Assembly: GCA_030144725.1 (NCBI GenBank)
Contig: JASKMD010000022.1
Location: 1,186,996 to 1,250,995 of the forward strand
Source of the DNA: Haematococcus lacustris
Taxonomy: Eukaryota > Chlorophyta > Chlorophyceae > Chlamydomonadales > Haematococcaceae
Length of the DNA stretch: 64,000 bases
Direction of reading: 5' to 3'
In this document: positions 46,616 to 58,700 of the stretch, in pieces
Layout: every line of letters begins with the position of its first letter
Numbering within the stretch: the first letter of the stretch is position 1
Position numbers and translations under genes: made by a program
Notes under the pieces: model-generated
The model's input: the letters and a program-made list of their open reading frames with translations, nothing else
What the model was told of the DNA's origin: nothing
The model's database searches: none

Positions 46616-48072
46616 ATGTCAACCTCACGCGCTTCCATCGCGGCGCTTTGCCTGGTCGCGTTCGTGTCGGCGACCAGCCTCCCAGCGACCTTCGCCAAGG
46701 ATGGTGAGCGCGGGCCAGCTGTGCGCGCGGCACATCCTATCACGCATTGAAGCCATTCGGGCGACAGCAACCCTAGCATCAGCTCAGTCGCCACGCAGCT
46801 GCCGTATCCCCGATACCCCGATGCGCTGCTTGCGCTGCTGGCGCCGACATGTTCGCCCGACGATGTAGTCTACACGAGGCCGCAGTAGTTAGATTCGCAT
46901 CTACAGTACCCCGATTGCCACCCTCCCTGACGGGCTGATTCAAAACTGGTGCTTTCCTTGCAGATAAGAACGGCACCATGAAAGGTCAGTTTATGCCCTT
47001 TGCTCCCAATGCTGTGCTCGGGCAATCATCCTGCTTGCATCCACCATGCTTGCCGACCCCATGTTCATAACGCTTGCAGGCTAGGACACCAGCCCAGTGA
47101 CTATCGTCATCATTTTCTGCTGGAAGCAGGCAGTGGTGTCCCAGTGCCACGAGCACGATGTACTAAGCCCACCCAGCATTGCTGCAGGGCATGTCGGTGC
47201 AATGCAGCTGGATGTCTGGCTGCGTGTGCAGGCATGAGCCCGATGGGAAACAGCAACAAGACCATGAGCCCCATGTGGAGCGGCAACAAGACCATGAGCG
47301 GCACCAAGTCTAGCAACGCCACCAAGCCTGTGGTCAAGTCAGGTGAACGAGCTAGCTGCAATGGCCAGCTCTGTAGCGCATGCCCTGTAGGCCACCCGGC
47401 CTCTTGACACAACTGCCCTCCCATACCTGACTGCTGCCACCCCTTGCTGTCCTGTGCAGACGCTGGGCGACACCTGCTGGCCACCAGAACATTGATGCAA
47501 AGGAACTTCTCAGCGGGTATCATGCCCATTACAAGCAACATGACCAGGACTGGCAACGTGACCAGGGCAGCGAACATGACTATGGGAAGCAACATGACCA
47601 GGATGAGCAACATGACAAGGACAGGTGTGTGGATCAGGTTCAGCCTGACCACCAGCTAAACCACCAGCATCTGTTGACCCTGACACCTATGATTGGCCCT
47701 GTGGCCAGTGCAGTCCATGCCCCTGGTGCAAGGGCCTCCCGACACTGCTGCCTTCACACACTGCCGCTACCTCTTGCTGCCATGTGCAGGGACTGGGCGA
47801 CACCTGCTGGCCACCAACATGACCATGATGCCAAAGAACGGCTCCATGGGAAACATGACCAAGCCCGGGAACATGACCAGGACAGGTGTGTATTGCAGGA
47901 GATGGTGGGAGTGCTGCGTGGTAGCCTGTTGAGTGTTCTGCGTGCCGTCATTGTATGACCTTATCCTGGTCCTGGCAGTGTTGCCCCAACCTGCCTGCCT
48001 GCCTGCCTGTTCACAGCCCCCAAGAGGTCGCTGCTGGAGCTGTTGGCAGCTGCGGTGGTCGGGAGAGCGTGA
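46616..48072 (+). CDS. G4: secreted sequon-repeat protein, 6 exons
   Basis: Exons 46616-46703, 46964-46984, 47232-47342, 47460-47624, 47790-47885, 48017-48072; phase 1 throughout; 178 residues. Signal peptide MSTSRASIAALCLVAFVSA; then DKNGTMK; NKTMS block ending SNATKPVVKS; DAGRHLLATRTLMQ with a longer tail including NFSAG and several NMT; GTGRHLLATNMTMMPKNGS; APKRSLLELLAAAVVGRA. Same architecture as G2 with module length changes in multiples of three. Downstream 400 bp still resemble the 3' flank of G2. Confidence 0.8.
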
Positions 48073-49363
48073 CGCTTGGACGTGGCTACCCTGGTACACT
48101 TGCAGCAACAGTGGTGCGGTCGACAAGTGATGACAGCGGAAAGGCTGTTGCGATGGTCGACATGGCAGAAGCAATTGGTCCGATGTAATCCGGATACATG
48201 ACAGCTGAAACAGCTGCAATTCACTGCCAGCTGCAAAGGTCAGTCCCTGTTTTAGTCCGCGTGAAAGATTGAGCTGAATGTGGACATCGCTGAGGATGTG
48301 AAGGTGGTCATTGTCGACACTTCATTGTATCAATGGCTGTGCTAGTTGGCACTAGGATTGCTTCACGGCTTCCAGCACTATGCCGCAAAGTTGTCATGCA
48401 ATGTTGTTCCAACTGGTTGCGGGTGTCAATCAATTGTTATCTTCGCCCTAATCCGTACCTAGGCATCGACTGCTTTGTACAGCATGGGATGATGACTCGG
48501 CGATACGCAGTGCAAGGGTAGAGGAAGGTGGGTCGGGCGCCCCCAACTGACAGTGAAACAACGAGTGTGCTGATTAGACTACAACCCAGCCTACCTAGTT
48601 ACCGTCTTCACATACGTCTCCATTCTGTAGTGTCCAGGTTTTGCGGGATTTGCTACAACAACACAACCTGCTCCACAACCTAGACAGAGGTTGGTAAATG
48701 TGCAGCCAGGAGTCCCCTAGCGTTCCTTTTCGGGAAAAAATGCACACCTGAGAATGTACACATGCGTTGTGCACGTTATGTAGTAGCATTAAAGCGAGTA
48801 AAGACCACCCCAACAGTGCAGTAAAGACCACCCCAACTTGCAGTGGATAAAAATGTTTAGTGAACAAATTGTGCGATGTGTGTGAGGTGAGGGTGGACTG
48901 TGAGTCTAATACAGTCATATTTGTTGTAACTTGCAGTGGGTAAAATCGTTCAATGAACTGTATTTAATGCATTGATTATCGCAACCTTCCCGATCAGGTA
49001 GGGACCAAAACTGTTGTGATGAACAAGGTCGTGTAGGCTTCCGAGACCTATGGGGTTCGCGTTCGCTACGAAAGACATGGGTTCACTTTGCTGGGTGCAG
49101 ACTCTACTTAAGGACCAATTGCAGGATTTATTCAAGTGTACAGATTTATTCAAGTGTACAGCATCCAGCATTCTAGTATCATTGAAAACAAACCCCATGG
49201 CACCCTACAGTGTTGTACACCATCACCCCACAATGATCCAACACCTTACTCCGAACAGAGCATGCAGCCGTCAGCCTCTCAGCTGTTGCCACCTGCCCCA
49301 GCTGCAACACAATGCTACTGCACCCCCACCAACGCAGCACCCAAGGATAGCCAGGTCCAAGCA
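48073..49363. other. Intergenic stretch between convergent G4 and G5
   Basis: No supported gene. Contains a short direct repeat of AGTAAAGACCACCCCAAC (about 48798-48838) and of TTGCAGTGG..AAAA. Confidence 0.5.
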
Positions 49364-50651
49364 TCAGGTCCGGCCAACCACAGCAGCTGCCAAAACCTCC
49401 AGCAACGACCTCTTGGGGGCTGCGGGCAGGAAGGCAGGCAGGCAGGCAGGCAGGCAGGCAAACTGGTAACATTCCCAGATAGCAATGCCAGGTGCCTACC
49501 ATTGCTGGCTCTCAAGCGACCGGGACCAAGACAACCTCACTGGTCAGTTCATACACTACTCCCACTAAGTTATAGATCCTGGCAGTGAGCATGCTGACCA
49601 CCACCTCCCTACCTCACCACCAGCTACACACCTGTCTTTGTCATGTTCATGGGCTTGGTCATGTTGGCCATGGATCCGTTCTTTGGCATCATGGTCATGC
49701 TGGTGGCCAGCAGGTGTCGCCCAGCGTCTGCACAAATCAGCAAGCGATGGCGTGTATGGCAGTGCAACCGTGCCGCGGCTGCCAGGAGGACAGGTAACCA
49801 GCAGCTACCGAGCTGCAGAGCGAGCTCCCTTACCCGACTTCACCACAGGCTTGGTACTCATGGTCTTGTTGCCACTCATGGTCTTGTCACCGCTCCAGTT
49901 TGGGCTCATGGTCTTGTTGCCACTCATGGTCTTGTCACCGCTCCAGTTTGGGCTCATGGTCTTGTTACCGCTTCCCATTGGGCTCATGCCTGCACGCTCA
50001 GCCAGACATTGCAATCACATTGCAACAGCAGTCCTTAAAGGAGGGTGTTACTATCTGTCATGATCATTGCTTGCACATTCACGCATGCAGCGCATGATGA
50101 AAAGCTGTGATACTATGGGCAAGGTGCCAGCTAGTAGTTTTGTGAGGACACTGGCTGCTGGTGGCAGCTGATGGTGACTATGGTTGTCGCATGGCTGAAG
50201 CTTGCAAGCCTTGCAGGGTGGGACATAGGCAGGTGCAAGCAACACAAGCAGCACCAGCAGGCAGCCCGGCACTAGAGCCCAGTGGCAGCCACTGACCTTT
50301 CATGGTGCCGTTCTTGTCTGCAAGCAGAGCGCCATGCGAGTACGTAAGCACAAGCCAGGCAGGCAGGCAGGCAGGCAGCCAACAACCTCAAAGCTGCTCT
50401 AGGGTTGCTGTCCCTCGGACCGCATCCGCGCTTGCATTCGCGCAGTCGCGCTATTCAACTAGGTGAGGTGAGTGAGCTGCTCTAGGGTCGCTGTCGCCTT
50501 GACTGCATCAGCGCAGAAATGATGCGGCGACCTGCGCGGCATTTGCAGCTGGACCACGCTCACCATCCTTGGCGCAGGCCGCTGGCAGGCCAGTCGCCAA
50601 CACGAATGCGAGCAGGCAAAGCGCGGCGGCAGCAGCGCGAGGAGTGGCCAT
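49364..50651 (-). CDS. G5: secreted sequon-repeat protein, 5 exons, with a fused module
   Basis: Exons: 50651-50564, 50317-50297, 49989-49834, 49727-49632, 49419-49364; phase 1 throughout; 138 residues. Signal peptide MATPRAAAAALCLLAFVLA; DKNGTMK; an enlarged NKTMS block in which the unit SPNWSGDKTMSGNKTM is duplicated; a single hybrid module that begins like the DAGRHLLAT exon and continues like the next one (MTMMPKNGSMANMTKP); terminal exon APKRSLLEVLAAAVVGRT. It has one exon fewer than G2 and G4, consistent with recombination between two homologous exons. Tail-to-tail with G4. Confidence 0.78.
49430..49461. repeat. CAGG tetranucleotide run
   Basis: About seven units immediately before the G5 terminal exon (minus-strand CCTG), the same intron position that is expanded 132-fold at 22 kb. 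Confidence 0.85.
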
Positions 50652-50689
50652 CTTGTTGCGCAAGTGTGTGCGAGTTTAACGACTGCCGA

Positions 50690-51205
50690 GGTGTGCTGGG
50701 CGAATCAGGCAAGTGACCCCTTTTGTTGACAGCCAGTGTGACATGTGGTTAACGGGCAGCTACTGGCCAGCCCCGCCCCTCAGAAGCTGCGTAGCTGCGC
50801 TCCCCAACTTCCCTGGCTTGGGCACCTGAGTGAAACCCGCTTGCGAGCAACTTCGCAACAACTCCTGAGTTTGGTGGTGGGCGTCGCTACGCTCAACGCG
50901 AGGTCCCACGGCAAGGCGGCGATGGTAACATGTCCAAAGGAAAGCACAGTGCCGATATACGCTAAGCCAAGCACTGACGCGCGGCCTTGCGAAGCTTTAC
51001 ACGTCGCAAATGGCAGCCGGAAGCTTCATCCTATGGCTCGGCCAAGCAGCCTGACGGCTAAAGGCTCAAGCGGTGAAACCGCGACTGACCTCCGCATCTA
51101 GGCTGCCGAGCACTGCCCTCTCAGTGCAATGCTTCACCTTCACCAGCACCGTGTCGTCGAACGCGTCCAACAGCTTTCCCCGAAATGAATGTGTTGGGAT
51201 GCTGG
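50690..51205. repeat. Upstream flank shared by G5, G6 and G7
   Basis: Related blocks lie at 50690-51205, 54480-54990 and 62850-63325, each immediately 5' of a minus-strand gene, sharing GTGTGACAT.TGGTT and AACATGTCC.AAA.GAAAGCAC. They mark the tandem duplication units. Confidence 0.75.
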
Positions 51206-52040
51206 GGGGCGGGGGCGGGGGCGGGGGCGGGGGCGGGGGCGGGGGCGGGGGCGGGGGCGGGGGCGGGGGCGGGGGCGGGGGCGGGGGCGGGGGCGGGGGC
51301 GGGGGCGGGGGCGGGGGCGGGGGCGGGGGCGGGGGCGGGGGCGGGGGCGGGGGCGGGGGCGGGGGCGGGGGCGGGGGCGGGGGCGGGGGCGGGGGCGGGG
51401 GCGGGGGCGGGGGCGGGGGCGGGGGCGGGGGCGGGGGCGGGGGCGGGGGCGGGGGCGGGGGCGGGGGCGGGGGCGGGGGCGGGGGCGGGGGCGGGGGCGG
51501 GGGCGGGGGCGGGGGCGGGGGCGGGGGCGGGGGCGGGGGCGGGGGCGGGGGCGGGGGCGGGGGCGGGGGCGGGGGCGGGGGCGGGGGCGGGGGCGGGGGC
51601 GGGGGCGGGGGCGGGGGCGGGGGCGGGGGCGGGGGCGGGGGCGGGGGGCGGGGGCGGGGGCGGGGGCGGGGGCGGGGGCGGGGGCGGGGGGCGGGGGCGG
51701 GGGCGGGGGCGGGGGCGGGGGCGGGGGCGGGGGCGGGGGCGGGGGCGGGGGCGGGGGCGGGGGCGGGGGCGGGGGCGGGGGCGGGGGCGGGGGCGGGGGC
51801 GGGGGCGGGGGCGGGGGCGGGGGCGGGGGCGGGGGGCGGGGGGCGGGGGCGGGGGCGGGGGCGGGGGCGGGGGCGGGGGCGGGGGCGGGGGCGGGGGCGG
51901 GGGCGGGGGCGGGGGCGGGGGCGGGGGCGGGGGCGGGGGCGGGGGCGGGGGCGGGGGCGGGGGCGGGGGCGGGGGCGGGGGCGGGGGCGGGGGCGGGGGC
52001 GGGGGCGGGGGCGGGGGCGGGGGCGGGGGCGGGGGCGGGG
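51206..52040. repeat. GGGGGC hexanucleotide array, about 835 bp
   Basis: About 139 units with a few extra-G interruptions (near 51644, 51686, 51832, 51839). The paralogous site upstream of G6 (54988-55015) holds only about four units with the same flanking bases on both sides. The strand is predicted to favour G-quadruplexes. Confidence 0.98.
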
Positions 52041-52414
52041 AGGCGGGCGGACGACAGTACGCCAGCCAGTCTGTGTTAGCAGTAACTGCGGATTATAGGT
52101 TGCTCAAGCTGCAGTGAAGTATTTTGGTGAACTCCAGATCTGAGCCTTCGTCAATCCGCAGGAAGGTGGGCATTACAAAGTCCAGCGTTCCCCACACATG
52201 TAGGGTTGCATTTGTTAACCCACCTTACCGCAGCCACCAACTGATGCTAGCCATGAGTGTTGTGCATCGCTGAAGGACTGCCTAGCGTACACACCAGCCT
52301 TGCTGCTGTCAAAGCCTTTGCAACAACTAACATCTCGACCACCATCCCGACTGCGATATGACTGCCACTGCAACCCCACCGCTGCAGCACTCTAGGTCAG
52401 TTCAGCTCCAAGCG

Positions 52415-54450
52415 TCAGTGCTCGCCGACCACCACAGCTGCCAACAGCTCCAGCAGCGACCTCTTGGGGGCTGTGAACAGGCAAGCGGGCGGGCAGGCTG
52501 GCTGGGTAGCACTGCCAAGAGCAGGATAACGGCATACAACACAAGGCAGGCAGGCAGGCAGGCGCATGGACGCATCCACATATCCAACCATACCAACCAT
52601 ACCATCTATGTGGGGTCAAAACCACCTCCTCACCATGACAGCTAACCGCATACCCGACCGCACACCCAACCGCACAAACAACCTTTCTAGACACTTAACA
52701 CAGGCCACAAGCAGACTAATCACAATTCTAGCTCACCTGCTTTTGGCGATGGTGTGGTCGTGCTGTTGCTGGTGGCATTCTTGCCGTTGGGCGGGGGTGG
52801 GCTGGTGATGTTGCTGCTGGCCTTGGCCGGAGGTGGGCTGGTGGGGTTGCGGGCGAGCGACAACAGCAGGCTGCGCTTGGGTGCTGCAAAGGTCATGAAA
52901 ATGGGCACAAAAGTAGGTTGGTAAGTTGCTATATGTCATTGCCAAGCTGCTGGGCACTTCTGCATGATGCCCTCACAATTCTAGCTCACCTGCTTTTGGC
53001 GATGGTGAGTGGTTACATTCCATGCCCATCACAGACAACAGCTCAGGGTTCACTAATAGATGGCAGGGACAAACCCCTCCTCCCCTCCTGCCCACCTCCA
53101 GTTACTGGTTTGGTCATGTTGGCTGGCTTGGTCATGTTCCACGTGGAGAGATCCTTTATCGGCATGGTCCTGTTGACCGGCCTGGGCAGGACTTGAGCTG
53201 AGAAGTTCCTGGAAGTTCGTTGCATCAAAGCCCTGGTGGCCAGCAGGTGTCGCCCAGCGTCTGCACGGGACAGCAAGGGGTGGCGGCAGTCAGGCACACT
53301 GATGCTAAGGCTGACAGGTATGGGAGGGCAGCTGTGCCAGCAAGCCGGGTGGCCTACAAGGCATGCACGGCAGAGCTGGCCATTGCACCTAGCTCATTCA
53401 CAGCGTCTGCACAGGACAGCAACATGAAGGTTTACACCGTCATAACCTATAGCCTGGTACGGCTACTTGATGCCTCAGCAAGGTGGGCCATCAGGTGTGG
53501 GGGGCGCGCAAGAACTCTAAAGGGTGAGGGGCCTGCAGCACATGAGTTGCACAGCTGGCCTTTGCATGTAGCTCACTCACCTGACTTGACAACAGGCTTG
53601 GTGGTGTTGCTGCTCTTGGTACCGCTCATGGTCTTGTTGCCGCTCATGGTCTTCTTGCCGCTCCACATGGGACTCATGCCTGCTTATGCAGTCAACACCC
53701 ATCAATCAGCCTCATGCATCATCTGTCGTGTGTTATGTTCAGGAGTCCAGGAGCTGCGGCATCCAGCAACAAGGCCTGACTCAACGTTGGATGGGCAGGT
53801 CGGCACGCTGGTGTCATTGTGACACTGGCTGCTCGCAGCAGGTGATGGTGGCAAGCGTTGCACATGGCAGGACGGATGCTGGCAGGGCGACTTGAAAAGA
53901 GGGTGAACGCAGCACGAGCAGGCAGCGCAGCACTTGGGGTAAGGGCGTGCGTTTACCTTTGGAGCTGGTGGCGTTCTTTGGCATCATAGTCACGTTGGTG
54001 GCCAGCAGGTGTCGCCCAGTCCCTGCACATGCGTTGAAAGGAAGCAGCGTGTGAGGGAAGGCAGCTGTGCCAGGAGGCTGCACACAAGGGGTCCAAGCGG
54101 CGCTGGCTATGTTATGCCAATTGCTGGTGTGCATGCCCCTTGCCATCATGCACAGGAGGCCCTAGCGAGGGACAAGGGGGCTGGTGGCGTTCTAATCAAG
54201 CAAAGCACAGATTTTGCATCAGCCCGTCACATGCAGCAGGGCCAGGGCGATAGCAGTTGCGCGGCGACTGCGCTGCGGTGCGCTAGGTTCACTGTCGTCT
54301 AGACCGGGTCGCCACCTTCATCAAGGATAGCTGTGCGGCGTGTACAGCTGGACCACGCTCACCATCCTCGGCGCAGGCCGCAGGCAGGCTAGTTGCCAAC
54401 ACGAACGCGAGCAGGCAGAGCGCTGCAACGGCAGTGCGGGTAGTGGACAT
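52415..54450 (-). CDS. G6: secreted sequon-repeat protein, 6 exons
   Basis: Exons: 54450-54363, 54022-53957, 53679-53581, 53260-53096, 52883-52737, 52470-52415; phase 1 throughout; 206 residues. Signal peptide MSTTRTAVAALCLLAFVLA; a fused exon GTGRHLLATNVTMMPKNATS; NKTMS block ending SSNTTKPVVKS; DAGRHLLATRALMQ with NFSAQ, NRT and NMT; an exon unique to G6/G7 beginning APKRSLLLSLARNPTSPPP and carrying NIT, NAT and NST in a Pro/Ser/Thr-rich mucin-like stretch; terminal APKRSLLELLAAVVVGEH. The unique exon starts with the same APKRSLL as the terminal exon, so it may be a duplicated and extended copy of it. Confidence 0.78.
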
Positions 54451-54987
54451 CGTGTCGCGCAAATGTGTATGAGGTCGTCGACTGCAAATATCTGCTGGGC
54501 GAAGCAGGCAAGTGGCAATTTCGTCAAGAGGCAGTGTGACATCTGGTTGACGGGCGGCTACCGGCCAGCCCCGGCTCTAGGAACTGCGTAACTGCGCTCC
54601 TCGGTTTCCAGGGCTTGGAACCTGAGTAAAGCTTGGCTACGAGCATCTTAACTATGTTGCTGGGCGTCGCTTCGCTCGACAAGTGCCCCTAAGCGGTCCA
54701 CATGGCAACATGTCCGAAAAGAAAGCACAGTGCCCATTTTCGTCGAGCCAAGCACTGAAGTACGGCACCAAGCCGCTTAACACGCCGCAAATAGCAGTCG
54801 GGAGCGTTTCCCACATTGCTCGGTCAAGAAGCCTGACGGCTGTCGGCAAAAGCGGTGGGAGCGCGACTAACCTCCGCACCTAGGCTGCGGAGAACTGCCC
54901 GCTCAGTGCAGCGCTCCACCCTCGCCAGTACCGCGTCGTCGAACACGTCCAACATCCTTCCCTGAAATGAATGTGTTGGGATGCTGT

Positions 54988-55016
54988 GGGGCGGGGGCGG
55001 GGGCGGGGGGGCGGGC
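54988..55016. repeat. Short GGGGGC run, paralogous site
   Basis: Flanked by GAATGTGTTGGGATGCTG and GACGACAGTACGCCAGCC exactly as the long array at 51206. It shows the probable unexpanded state. Confidence 0.9.
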
Positions 55017-55360
55017 TGACGACAGTACGCCAGCCAGTCTGTGTTAGCAGTAACAGTGGATTATAGGTTGCTCAAGCTGCAGTGAAGTATTTTGGTGAAC
55101 CCCAGATCTGAGCCTTCGTCAATCCGCAGGAAGGTGGGCATTACAAAGTCCAGCGTACCCCACACATGTAGGGTTGCAATTATGAAACCACCTTACAGCA
55201 ACCACCAACTGATGCTAGCCATGAGTGTTGTGCACCGCTAAAGGACTGCCTAGCGTTCACACCAGCCTTGCTGCTGTCAAAGCCTTTGCATCAACTAACA
55301 TCTCAACCACCATCCCGACTGCGATATGACTGCCACTGCAACCCCACCGCTGCAGCACTC

Positions 55361-55615
55361 TGTTGTGGGGAACAGGCCTAGGCCACCCGCAGCCGTCTCT
55401 GACCTAAGTGTGAGACGGTGTGAGACGGTGTACTTAAGCTGTGCCTTGGGCATGCGATGGTGGGCATTGACGTGCCCCCTTCGCAGGTATGGTGGTCGCT
55501 CTTGCAATGGCACATAGGGCATCCGACGTGGCAGCCGTAGTGCACCGCTATGCATTTGTACTTGTTCTTAGATCGTGGACTCTTTTGTAATGGGCATTGA
55601 CGTGCCCCCTTCGCA
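55361..55615 (+). repeat. 5' LTR of copia element
   Basis: 255 bp. Within it a 25-bp string (TGGGCATTGACGTGCCCCCT plus TCGCA) occurs twice, about 55462-55486 and 55591-55615, the second forming the LTR end. Confidence 0.95.
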
Positions 55616-55716
55616 GGTTATGGGCCCACGTCACTTCCGTGTGCAATCCCGACATCGAAAAGTGCAGTCCGTTTAAATCAGTAGCGCTGAGGCGTGCTTC
55701 CGGTGAGCCCGTTCCA

Positions 55717-58700
55717 ATGATGGCGGTGGCTGTGCGGGAGAAGCTAGGCCAGCCCGGGGTTCAGTTCGAAAATTGGGAGTTTGAGATGAAAGCGCTGCTG
55801 AGGCAGCACGGGCTCGGGGCAGTAGTCAAAGCGCCTGTGGGGTTGGAGGGAAATAGTCGGCTAGGGTCGGTCTCAGCTGCGGCTGCGTCACCCGCGCGAC
55901 CGGTCGGGGTTGCGACCCCGGCCATTTCGCCAGCTGCAGCCGTGGCTGCTGCTGCGACTGCTGCTGTGGCAGCATCCCTAACACCTGAGCAAGACGAGAA
56001 AGCCCATGCCATCATCTGCAGCTCTGTTGACCCAAACAAGTACAGGGCTTTGTGCAACAGGCACGAGTCAGCCAGGGCTCTGTGGCAAGCCTTGCATAGC
56101 ATGCACACCCAGCAGGTGCATGCCAGCCGTCAGCAGCTCATCATTAAGGCTGGCAGGCAAAGCATGCAGTCAGGTCAGTCAGTGCAAGAGTACTGGGCTG
56201 AGGCCCAGGACCTGCACGAGCGCATCAACTCGACCGGCGCTTACTCCGACACACTCTGTCAAGCCCTGCTGGGCCTGCCACCTGATTACCAGCAGCTTGT
56301 GCAATCCATCCTTGAGCAGCCCCTTGATGAGCAGCTCACCTTTGAGCAGATCCTCCCTAGGCTGCTCCTAAGGGAGCAGCTGCTGCAGAATAGCCAGCCT
56401 CATGCGGTCGCTCTAGCAGCTCGGTCGGCTGGGGGCAGGGGTAGGCAGGGCAGCAGGGGGCAAGGGGATGGTAGCCAGGGGCGGGGCAGGGGTCAGGCCA
56501 GGGGCGGGCGTGGGTTTCAGGGGGAGTGCTGGCAGTGCCACCAGAGGGGGCACCAAGCGCACCAGTGCCCGAACCGCCCTGTCAGCCCCGTGCCTCGTTC
56601 GCCTTCGCCATCATGGCGTGGGGCTCCCTCGTCCCGTTCCAGCGGGGCTGGCAGGCCTCTCACCCCGGGTCCTGGGGGGGGCACTGCATCTGGTTGGGGT
56701 AGCTCGGCTCGTGGGCGTGACTCAAGCTCTCCCAGCCGGCACCCTGACAGCATGTCACGCAGCAGCATTGCATACTCCGTTGTCTCCAAGCCCCTGCTCT
56801 CTGGGGAGTGGGTGATAGACTCGGGGTGCTCGCGGCACCTCACGCCACACCGCGAGCTGCTGCACGACTACCAGCCTCTGCATGAGCCGCACCACATCAT
56901 TGTGGCCAACGGCGGCAGGATTGAGGCGCAGGGGCAGGGGGTGGTGTGCTTTGAGGGGGCTGGGGGGTCCATGCAGCTGCTGGACGTCCTGCATGTTCCC
57001 GAAGCGGACGGCAGCCTTGTCTCAGTGGGGAAGGCCACCAGGGCGGGGGGGAGTGTACACTTCACTCCGTTTGGCTGCTCCATCAACATGCCCGGGGCTA
57101 AGCACAGCATCAGGGGCACTCAGGTAGAGCAAGACCTGTTCCTGCTCGACAGCAAGCCGGTGCCTGTCGCCGGCGGCTTCAGCCTTGCAGCCCGCACCTG
57201 CAGTGACCCTTTGGTCCTGCACCACCGCCTGGGGCACCCGGGGTATCGCCAGTTGGCTCGGCTGTTGCGGGAGGGCATGGTGCGGGGCACCTCAGTCACC
57301 GCCGCTCAGTGTGAGGCGGCAGCCAGTGAGCTGTGCGAGCCCTGTGTCATGGGCAAGCAGACCAGCCTGGAGGCAAGGCAGCATGCAGGGCTGGGGGTCA
57401 CCGCTACGCGCCCGCTGATGCTGGTGCACAGCGATGTCTGTGACGTCACCGGTCAGTACTCAGCAGCCACGCCTGATGTCATGCGCTACTTTGTCAGTCT
57501 ACTTGACGAGTTCAGCGGGCTGGTGGCTGTCGTGCTCATTAAGCACAAGTCAGACGCGCCGGCAGCCCTCCGTGACATGGTCACGCTCTTGCAGCGTCGG
57601 CTGGGGCACAAGGTTGTGTACCTGCGCACAGACCGGGGGGGGGAGTACATCGGGGCTGAGACACAGCAGTGGTTGCGCAGCGAAGGCATCACGCACCAAC
57701 AGACAGCCCCCCGCACCCCCACCATGAATGGCAGCGCAGAGCGTGTCAACCGCACAATCATGGAGTGCGTCCGTGCTATGATGCTGGCCTCTGGGGTGCC
57801 AGCCTACTTTTGGGGTTTTGGCGTGATGGCAGCAGCGCACGTGCACAACCTGCGCCCAGTGGCAGGCAAGCCCTGCACACCCCATGAGGCCTGCTTTGGC
57901 AGCCCCCCCGACATACATCACTTGCGCGTTTGGGGCTGCCCAGCTTGGGTGCACGACAGCGAGCCGAGCAGCAAGCTGGCCAGCCGGGGCATCAAGGGGG
58001 TCTTTGTGGGCTATGAGGAGGGGGGCAAGGCTTATCAAGTGTGGGCAGAGGGCCGGCTCTATGTGAGCAAAAGCGTGGTCTTTGACGAGCAAGCAGTCCT
58101 GCGCCGCTTCGCTCCCGTGTCGTACGCGCCTGCTCCCAGCGACCTGGTTGCCCCGCCCAGTGCCGTGGCGCCCAGGGGGGGGAATAGTGCAGCTGGGGAG
58201 CAGCCTGGGAAGCAGGGTGGGATGGAGCAGGGTAGGATGGGCAGTGGGGGAGGGACCCCTGCTGTCACCCCCACCGTCACCCCCGCCCGACACAGCGCAA
58301 ACCGTGGCGGGGGAAGCAGCGATAGCAACAGCGGCGGTGGGGGACAAGCGGGCAGTAGGGGTGGACCCCCTGCTGCTCCAGATAGTTCAGGTGGGGATGG
58401 TGTAGGGGCAGGCTGGGCTAGCCTAGGCGGGGCTGGCGGTTTGGGCAGTTCAGGGGGGATGGAGACTGGCACCCCCGACACCGTGCCCGCGTTGCGCCCC
58501 GCCCTTGTGCCACCCGAGCGGCGCCGTTTTGAGCGCGTGCGCAAGCGCGTGGAATTCCCCGACTTCGTCACTTTGTGCTACTCCGCTCGATACGAAAGCA
58601 ACAGCAGCAGTGGCAGTGAGCGGGAGGGTGATGGGAGCAGGGGGAGCAGGGGAAGCTCTGGGGGTGCTGCTAGCCAGCCTGCTGAGCCTCGCTCCTTCAG

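Noticed and set aside
46301..46750. 149-residue continuous frame covering the G4 promoter and first exon
   Set aside because: The TATA-like element, conserved signal-peptide start at 46616 and GTGAGC donor define the real exon; upstream codons are promoter.
51073..52117. Gly-rich and GAGA/GRGR proteins of about 300 residues
   Set aside because: Read-through of the GGGGGC array; absent at the paralogous site.
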